From the NCBI GenBank assembly GCA_900110595.1, contig FOEZ01000001.1, positions 372,001 through 436,000 of the forward strand: a stretch of DNA of 64,000 nucleotides, given 5' to 3'. Of this stretch, positions 58,196-64,000 are shown piece after piece. A model generated the notes under the pieces. It was not told where the DNA came from, did not search any database, and worked only from the letters and a program-made list of their open reading frames with translations. This stretch comes from Arthrobacter sp. OV608. GTDB taxonomy: Bacteria; Actinomycetota; Actinomycetes; Actinomycetales; Micrococcaceae. Both the position numbers and the translations under genes were made by a program. Positions within the stretch are counted from its first letter, which is position 1, and each line of letters begins with the position of its first letter.

Positions 58196-60064
58196 TTGAG
58201 TACACAATCAGAAACGCGCGCACCTGCCGCAGTACGGGACGAGAAGCCCGCCCTCTGGATCTGGATCCAGCTCTTCCTCGACTCCATGTCGTGGGTGGTT
58301 GCGATCGGCCTGGCGCTGCTGCTGCGCTACGAAATGGGTATCCGGGTGGAACAGCTCGCCGGAGCCTGCCTCATCGCCGCGATCGCGGTGGTGGCCCAAA
58401 TGCTGGCCGGCTACTCCCTCGCCCTCTACCGGGGCAGGTATCCGTTCGGCAGTTTCCAGGAGGCCAGGGCTCTGGTTTTCGTCACCGTCATCGTGGCGGC
58501 AACCATCACCGTGAGCCTGCTGGTGCTGTACGCGGAGATCAACATCGGCCGCAGCGTGGGCCTGATCGCCTTCCCCTTCGCCTGCCTCTTCATGTGCGCG
58601 GCCCGCTATGCCAAACGCCTTTATGTAGAGGGCAAGACCCGGCCCGGGGACGGAGCCCAAAACACCTTGGTGTACGGCGCCGGATTCCTCGGCAACTCCC
58701 TGGTGACCAGGATGCTGCAGGACCCGGACTCCCCGTACTTCCCGGTGGGGCTGGTGGACGACGACCCCGCCAAGAAGCACCTGCGGCTTTCCGGCGTCCA
58801 GGTGCAGGGCCGCGGCGACGACCTGCCGGCGATCATCCGCCGCACCCGGGCCAAAGTGCTGGTCCTTGCCTTCGCCAACGTGGAAGCCACCGTGGTGCGC
58901 CGCATCTCGGACGCTGTGGCCGGCCTGAACGTGCGCGTGCTGGTACTGCCCCCGCTGCGGGACATGCTGGGCACCGGTGCACCCGCCGGTTTCTCCGACT
59001 TCCGCGACGTCGCGGTGGAGGACCTGATCGGACGCCGTCCGGTGGACATCGAGGTTGACGAAATTGCCGGGTACATCAAAGGCAAACGGGTGCTGGTGAC
59101 CGGAGCCGGAGGCTCCATCGGATCGGAACTATGCCGCCAGATCGTGCAGTTCGATCCGGCGGAACTGATCATGCTGGACCACGACGAAACAGGCCTGCAG
59201 CAGACCCAGATCTCCATCACCGGCCACGGACTCCTGGCAGGCCGGGATACCGTGCTGGCCAACATCCGCGACGGCGAAGCCCTGCTGGACATCTTCGAGG
59301 ACCGCCGTCCGGAGGTGGTGTTCCATGCCGCAGCCCTCAAGCACGCGCCGCTGCTGCAGCAGTATCCGGTGGAAGCCTGGAAGACGAACGTCTGCGGCAC
59401 CCTGAACGTGCTGCGCGCTGCCCAGCGCGCCGGCGTCACGCACTTCGTGAACATTTCCACCGATAAAGCGGCCAATCCCACCACCGCCCTTGGCCATTCC
59501 AAAAGGGTTGCCGAAAAACTTACCGCCTGGATGGCGGGGCAGACGTCCGGGAAGTACGTCTCCGTCCGCTTCGGCAACGTGATGGGCAGCCGCGGCTCAA
59601 TGCTGCCGCTCTTTACCGAACAGATCCGCGTCGGCGGTCCGGTCACGGTGACAGACCCCGACGTTACACGCTTCTTTATGACTATCCCCGAAGCCTGCCA
59701 GCTCGTCATCCAGGCCGGTGCCATCGGTACCGGCGGGGACGTGCTGATCCTGGACATGGGTGAACCGGTCCGGATCCTCGATGTGGCGCAACGGATGATC
59801 GCGATGTCGGGCAAGGACGTGGAGATCATCTACACCGGCCTGCGGCCGGGGGAGAAGCTGCACGAGGAACTGGTGGGCACCGGTGAACTCGACAAGCGCC
59901 CCCTGCACCCGAAGATTTCGCACACCAGGGCCATGGAGCAGGATCCCGCCAAGCTTGACCTCAACATCTGGCTGGCCCGCTGTGAGGCAGAACAGGGCGC
60001 CAGCATCGCCGCCATTCCCGACGACGAGGCCACTGACGCCGGTGAAGTGCGGGTGGCATCGTGA
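58196..60064 (+). CDS. Membrane nucleotide-sugar 4,6-dehydratase (CapD/PglF-like)
   Basis: A 622-residue protein with four N-terminal membrane segments (about 20-125), a CoA-binding-like Rossmann domain (about 140-265) and a C-terminal short-chain dehydrogenase domain. That domain has VTGAGGSIGSELCRQ for NAD, ALKHAPLLQQYPVEAWKTN and ISTDKAANPTTALGHSKR. The set is typical of UDP-GlcNAc 4,6-dehydratases such as PglF and WbpM, which start the synthesis of amino-deoxy sugars. A TTG at 58196 was chosen because it begins a clean N terminus. TTG at 58145 is an alternative that adds 17 residues. Confidence 0.88.
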   Translation: MSTQSETRAPAAVRDEKPALWIWIQLFLDSMSWVVAIGLALLLRYEMGIRVEQLAGACLIAAIAVVAQMLAGYSLALYRGRYPFGSFQEARALVFVTVIVAATITVSLLVLYAEINIGRSVGLIAFPFACLFMCAARYAKRLYVEGKTRPGDGAQNTLVYGAGFLGNSLVTRMLQDPDSPYFPVGLVDDDPAKKHLRLSGVQVQGRGDDLPAIIRRTRAKVLVLAFANVEATVVRRISDAVAGLNVRVLVLPPLRDMLGTGAPAGFSDFRDVAVEDLIGRRPVDIEVDEIAGYIKGKRVLVTGAGGSIGSELCRQIVQFDPAELIMLDHDETGLQQTQISITGHGLLAGRDTVLANIRDGEALLDIFEDRRPEVVFHAAALKHAPLLQQYPVEAWKTNVCGTLNVLRAAQRAGVTHFVNISTDKAANPTTALGHSKRVAEKLTAWMAGQTSGKYVSVRFGNVMGSRGSMLPLFTEQIRVGGPVTVTDPDVTRFFMTIPEACQLVIQAGAIGTGGDVLILDMGEPVRILDVAQRMIAMSGKDVEIIYTGLRPGEKLHEELVGTGELDKRPLHPKISHTRAMEQDPAKLDLNIWLARCEAEQGASIAAIPDDEATDAGEVRVAS

Positions 60065-61086
60065 TGCCGTTGCTCCTCGTAGCAGGGATCACACTGGCAG
60101 CCAGCCTGCTGCTTCCCCTGGCCGTGAAGCCGCTCCTGGTCCGGATGGGAGTGGTGGATGTTCCCTCGGCACGCTCATCGCACGTGAAAGTAACAATCCG
60201 CGGCATGGGCCTGGCCACGGCACTGGCCACGGCGATTGGATACGCGGCAGCGCTGCTGCTGGGGTTTGTGACGGTGGACCGCTCCATCTCCGCCGTCGTG
60301 TTGGCCATTATTGCCGCCTGTGCCGCCGTGGGCTGGGTCGAGGACCTGCGCGGCATGTCCATCCGCGGCCGGGCAGCCGCCCAGCTCGGGATCGGTGCCG
60401 CCGGCTCCGCAGTACTCATCGTCCTCACGGGACAGTCGTTCTGGTGGCTTCCGCTGGGTGCACTGGCCATCGCCGCCTACGTCAACATCGCCAACTTCAT
60501 GGACGGCGTCAATGGCATCTCCGGCCTGCACGGGGTGACAGCAGGGGTGGCCTACGCTGTTGCCGGGCTGCTGTCAGAACAGCCCTGGCTGACCGCGGGC
60601 GGCACGGTTCTGGCAATGTCCTTCCTCGGGTTCCTCCCATGGAACCTGGGCCGCGGCTCGGTATTCCTGGGCGACGTCGGCAGCTACCTGCTGGGTGCGT
60701 CGATAGCCGCACTCGCGGTGGCCGGCTTCCTCGGCGGCGTGTACGTCGAGTACGTCCTCTCGCCGATCCTGGTGTACGCGGCGGACACCGGTTACACCCT
60801 GCTCCGCCGGATCAAGGCGGGGGAGCGGTGGTACGCATCCCACCGGGAACACGTGTACCAGCGGCTCACGGACGTGGGCTTCTCGCACCTGATGTCGGCC
60901 GGAATCGTCACACTGTGCACGGCCGCAGTGATCATCCTCGGGTTCGTCGCGGCGACGGCCACGCTTCCGATTGTTGCGCTGTGCGTCGCTGCCAGCGTGC
61001 TGGTGCTGGCTTTGTACCTGGCCAGCCCGGACCTGATCCGCCGGTACCGCCGCCCGTCCAAGGTCACGCGCCTGCCCGTGACCTGA
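60064..61086 (+). CDS. WecA/TagO-like undecaprenyl-phosphate sugar-1-phosphate transferase
   Basis: An integral membrane protein of 340 residues with about ten segments. The MraY/WecA signatures are visible: PSARSSHVKVTIRGMG after the first helix, NIANFMDGVNGISGLHG and FLGDVGSYLLG, with the HREHVYQRL loop that contains the conserved His. It loads a sugar phosphate onto the lipid carrier and would start the glycan built by the neighbouring enzymes. The ATG at 60064 shares a base with the preceding stop (TGATG). A GTG at 60061 is also in frame. Confidence 0.9.
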   Translation: MPLLLVAGITLAASLLLPLAVKPLLVRMGVVDVPSARSSHVKVTIRGMGLATALATAIGYAAALLLGFVTVDRSISAVVLAIIAACAAVGWVEDLRGMSIRGRAAAQLGIGAAGSAVLIVLTGQSFWWLPLGALAIAAYVNIANFMDGVNGISGLHGVTAGVAYAVAGLLSEQPWLTAGGTVLAMSFLGFLPWNLGRGSVFLGDVGSYLLGASIAALAVAGFLGGVYVEYVLSPILVYAADTGYTLLRRIKAGERWYASHREHVYQRLTDVGFSHLMSAGIVTLCTAAVIILGFVAATATLPIVALCVAASVLVLALYLASPDLIRRYRRPSKVTRLPVT

Positions 61087-61104
61087 ACCGTGTTCTATCT
61101 CGTG

Positions 61105-61110
61105 TAGAAT
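61105..61110 (+). promoter_or_regulatory. Candidate -10 (TAGAAT) of the atp operon
   Basis: TAGAAT lies 74 bases before the first ATP synthase accessory gene. The -35 is unclear. Confidence 0.45.
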
Positions 61111-61112
61111 TT

Positions 61113-61164
61113 GAGGGCAGCCAAAGCTGCCCTCCACACTGCCTTTTGGCCACCTGCCTTTTGG
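61113..61164 (+). other. Hairpin and direct repeat in the atp leader
   Basis: GAGGGCAGC (61113-61121) pairs perfectly with GCTGCCCTC (61126-61134) around CAAA. Then CTGCCTTTTGG occurs at 61139-61149 and again at 61154-61164. It may be a weak terminator of the glycan genes or a 5' stabiliser of the atp message. Confidence 0.6.
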
Positions 61165-61183
61165 TGCCGACGATTGGGATCGA

Positions 61184-61666
61184 ATGACCTCCAACGCCGA
61201 GTCCGGACCTGCGTCCGGCAACGGAAGAGTTGGCGCATCCGGTCCCACGCCGTCCCTCTGGCTGAACCTCCTCAAGCGCAGTTCGCTGGCCGCGGCGGCC
61301 GGACTTGTCCTGTGCGCCGTTCCTGCAGCAATCCTCGCAGGACCCGGCGGCGCCCTTTCCAGTACTGCCGGCGGGTTGCTGGTGATGCTGTTCTTCGGCA
61401 TCAGCCTCCTGGTGGGGCACTTTGTGGGACGCAGCAACCCTTCCGGAGCCATCGGCATGTTCGTGGCCACCTACTTTGTCAAAGTGGTGGGCTTTGCCGC
61501 CGTCCTGTTTGTGGTCGGTGCTCCGGCGTGGCTGAACGGCCGCTGGTTCGTCGCCGGGGCCGTAACTGCCGTCGTCCTCTGGCAGGCTGCAGAAATCCAT
61601 GGTTTCAGCAAAGCCCGCCTCCAGATCTACAACGATCCAGAAACCAAGGAAACCCCCGATGCGTGA
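61184..61666 (+). CDS. Membrane protein in the AtpI position of the ATP synthase operon
   Basis: A 160-residue protein with a disordered N terminus (about 1-25) and four hydrophobic segments (about 35-55, 60-85, 90-115, 120-140). It lies where many F-type ATPase operons have atpI (subunit I), whose product helps c-ring assembly. Sequence motifs are weak, so the name rests mostly on position and topology. It overlaps the next gene by 8 bp. Confidence 0.72.
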   Translation: MTSNAESGPASGNGRVGASGPTPSLWLNLLKRSSLAAAAGLVLCAVPAAILAGPGGALSSTAGGLLVMLFFGISLLVGHFVGRSNPSGAIGMFVATYFVKVVGFAAVLFVVGAPAWLNGRWFVAGAVTAVVLWQAAEIHGFSKARLQIYNDPETKETPDA

Positions 61667-61997
61667 TCCCAGGAAGCCCACGGAAGGCACCAACGGCAAC
61701 AGGGGATCAAAGGCTTCAGCTCCCGATGTATCAGGCGACGGAACCAGCGGCGGATACAACGCCGGCATGGCCGTATTCAGCTACATCATTGGCGGAATCA
61801 TCGTCTGGAGTTTGATAGGGTGGGGACTGGATTATCTGTGGGGAACGCGCTGGATTGTGCTCGCAGGCGCTCTGCTTGGAGCCGTCGGAGGTTTTTACCT
61901 TTCCCACATGCATGGCCTGACCAGTTCTCGAAAAAATGCTGGGGAGCGCCATGCTGCCAGCGGGCCGTCCCAGGACGGCGACACTAATGCCAAATAA
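61659..61997 (+). CDS. AtpZ/AtpI family accessory protein
   Basis: A 112-residue protein with two membrane segments (about 35-60 and 65-90; FSYIIGGIIVWSLIGWGLDYLWGTRW, then a Gly-rich helix). This is the AtpZ-type helical hairpin thought to bring magnesium or assist c-ring assembly. The ATG at 61659 (MRDPRKPTEG) was chosen because the upstream frame overlaps the preceding gene. The remaining N- and C-terminal parts are polar and disordered. Confidence 0.75.
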   Translation: MRDPRKPTEGTNGNRGSKASAPDVSGDGTSGGYNAGMAVFSYIIGGIIVWSLIGWGLDYLWGTRWIVLAGALLGAVGGFYLSHMHGLTSSRKNAGERHAASGPSQDGDTNAK

Positions 61998-62078
61998 TTT
62001 CACAGGGGGAACAGCAGGCCATCAGGCTGCCGGTCCCCGCCCAACGCCCAATGATGGACACTGCAGAGAGGAAACGCG

Positions 62079-62879
62079 TTGATCGCGCTTGCGCTCCCGG
62101 CCCAAGATTCAGGAGAGTTTACTCCTCCTGGTATTAACGAAATGCATTTGCCGGCAATCCTGCCGTGGGGTGCCGCAGAAGGATTCTCCAAGCAGATGCT
62201 GCTGGTCCTCCTCTCTGTCGTCTTTATCGCCGTCTTCTTCGTGCTCGCCGCACGCAAGCAGCAGCTGGTACCCGGCAAGCTCCAGTTCGCCGGCGAAGCC
62301 GCCTACGGCTTCGTCCGCAACGGAATTGCCAAGGACATCATCGGCGGCAGGGACTTCATCAAGTACGTCCCGCTGTTGTTCAGCCTGTTCTTCTTCATCC
62401 TGGTGAACAACATCTACGGCGCCATCCCGTTCTTCCAGCTCCCCACGTTCTCTCACGTCGGCGGCGCCTATGTACTGGCGGGCATTGTCTACTTCACCTG
62501 GATCGCCATTGGCGTCAAGAAGAACGGACTCCGTTACTTCAAGCTGGCCACCGTGCCCTCCGGTGTTCCCTGGTTCATCCTTCCGATCGTCATCCCGATC
62601 GAGATCATCTCCAACTTCCTGGTCCGGCCCGTCACGCACAGCCTCCGTCTGTTCGCGACCATGCTCGCAGGACACCTCATTGTGATGATCGCCGGCTACG
62701 GCATCGAGTTCCTCATCATGCAGGAGAACGTCCTGCTCAAGGGAACCTCCGTCCTGGTCCTGGCCGGTGCCATCGCCATGTACATGCTTGAAGCCCTGAT
62801 CATGGTCCTGCAGGCCTACGTGTTTACCCTGCTGACAGCGATCTACATCGAAGGCGCGCTTCACGCCGACAGCCACTAA
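62079..62879 (+). CDS. atpB: ATP synthase F0 subunit a
   Basis: Proton-channel subunit of 266 residues with five to six membrane segments. The essential Arg lies in THSLRLFATMLAGHLIV, and the last helices contain MYMLEALIMVLQAYVFTLLTAIY. The N terminus MIALALPAQDSGEFTPPGINE is extracytoplasmic. The start is TTG at 62079 with GAGAGGAA upstream. It is followed by atpE and atpF in the usual order. Confidence 0.96.
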   Translation: MIALALPAQDSGEFTPPGINEMHLPAILPWGAAEGFSKQMLLVLLSVVFIAVFFVLAARKQQLVPGKLQFAGEAAYGFVRNGIAKDIIGGRDFIKYVPLLFSLFFFILVNNIYGAIPFFQLPTFSHVGGAYVLAGIVYFTWIAIGVKKNGLRYFKLATVPSGVPWFILPIVIPIEIISNFLVRPVTHSLRLFATMLAGHLIVMIAGYGIEFLIMQENVLLKGTSVLVLAGAIAMYMLEALIMVLQAYVFTLLTAIYIEGALHADSH

Positions 62880-62958
62880 GGCACCCTAAGCTTCCCCTCG
62901 CGGGGATAGAGCAACCCAAACAACCTGCCACATGGGTGGCATCTTGAAAGGAAGAAAA

Positions 62959-63162
62959 ATGGAAGGCAATCTCAACCTCGTAGGTTACGGTCTGTCCGCA
63001 ATCGGCGGTGGTATCGGTGTTGGTCTCGTATTCGCTGCCTACATCAACGGCGTCGCCCGCCAGCCGGAAGCACAGCGTGTCCTGCAGCCGATCGCATTCC
63101 TCGGCCTTGCGCTGACCGAAGCCCTCGCCATCCTCGGCCTGGTCTTCGCCTTCGTTCTCTAG
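62959..63162 (+). CDS. atpE: ATP synthase F0 subunit c
   Basis: A 67-residue hairpin of two membrane helices joined by the ARQPEAQ loop. The ion-binding Glu is E54 in [12 protein letters not shown]. It is followed by Ala, not the Ser/Thr typical of sodium-binding rings, so proton use is likely. The ATG at 62959 has AAAGGAAG about 6 bases upstream. Confidence 0.96.
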   Translation: MEGNLNLVGYGLSAIGGGIGVGLVFAAYINGVARQPEAQRVLQPIAFLGLALTEALAILGLVFAFVL

Positions 63163-63211
63163 TCCTTAGAACGAAGCGAACTTACAGAACCGAGTAGAAA
63201 AGGACGGGTGA

Positions 63212-63765
<554 letters not shown>

Positions 63766-63766
<1 letters not shown>

Positions 63767-64000
63767 TGGCAGGCGTATCGAGCGAATCGCTGGCAACAGC
63801 CCTGGCCGAGTTGGAAGCCAAGCTTCCGACGGCGTCGCTGCAGCTGGCAAAGGAACTCTTCGGAATTCTGGGAATGGTGGACAGCTCGGCTGGCTTGCGC
63901 CGCGCCCTGACTGACCCGTCCCGCAACGGAGACGAAAAGTCGGCGCTGGTCAGGCAGCTGGTTGGCGGAAAAGTCTCCGCTGATGCTGCAGAGATCGCGG
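63766..64000 (+). CDS. atpH: ATP synthase F1 subunit delta (truncated by window end)
   Basis: The first 78 codons of the delta subunit, beginning MAGVSSESLATALAELEAKL. It continues past the window. The position after atpF and the helical N-terminal OSCP-like sequence (ALTDPSRNGDEKSALVRQL) identify it. It links the stator to the F1 head. Confidence 0.92.

Overview
The window comes from the chromosome of a high-GC actinobacterium, most likely Arthrobacter or Pseudarthrobacter (Micrococcaceae). The evidence is the fused oxoglutarate decarboxylase Kgd, a SigR/RsrA-type thiol-stress pair with the exact RsrA zinc-ligand spacing, the 24-residue ribosomal protein bL37, a SAM-IV riboswitch, a Rho with a long Arg/Asp-rich insertion, a DUF222/HNH (13E12-type) gene, many leaderless or near-leaderless starts and frequent GTG/TTG starts. 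It is a chromosomal housekeeping segment with small accessory patches. I see no prophage, transposase, CRISPR array or rRNA.

Left part (1-16.9 kb): ftsX, a secreted coiled-coil M23 peptidase, smpB and tmRNA; a cytosolic-looking HtrA-type protease; then on the minus strand a manganese-sensor gene (mntR) joined directly to two fluoride-channel genes. Next are a methyltransferase, a SAM-IV-controlled class V aminotransferase, hisN, rsgA, aroA and a DoxX-like gene. Diverging from these is sigR-rsrA with a SigR-type promoter. After bL37 come a PadR/DUF4097 pair with palindromic operators and a degenerate GDSL-like protein.

Middle part (17-43.8 kb): kgd; twin CNNM/CorC-type transporters behind a long leader; a zinc ABC transporter with a 27-bp palindrome in its promoter, converging on zur. 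Next come an MBL hydrolase, a Cds1-like desulfhydrase, a sulfurtransferase, an alcohol dehydrogenase and a HIT protein. Then hrpA, a GlxA-type regulator, a protealysin-like M4 protease with its emfourin-like inhibitor, the DUF222/HNH gene with a duplicated damage-type promoter and start, and tRNA-Arg(CCG). A three-gene flavin electron-transfer cassette (FMN-binding lipoprotein, ApbE, RnfD-FNR fusion) closes this part.

Right part (44-64 kb): one long plus-strand housekeeping run. It holds argS-lysA-hom-thrC-thrB, rho, prfA-prmC-sua5, two family 2 glycosyltransferases, a membrane nucleotide-sugar dehydratase, a WecA/TagO-like transferase and the start of the ATP synthase operon (two accessory genes, atpB, atpE, atpF, truncated atpH). 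The rho-prfA gap carries nested perfect inverted repeats.

The items most worth following up are the duplicated PafBC-like leaderless promoter/start of the HNH gene, the flavin cassette, the mntR-crcB-crcB junction, the two-promoter layout of sigR, and the inverted repeats between rho and prfA.
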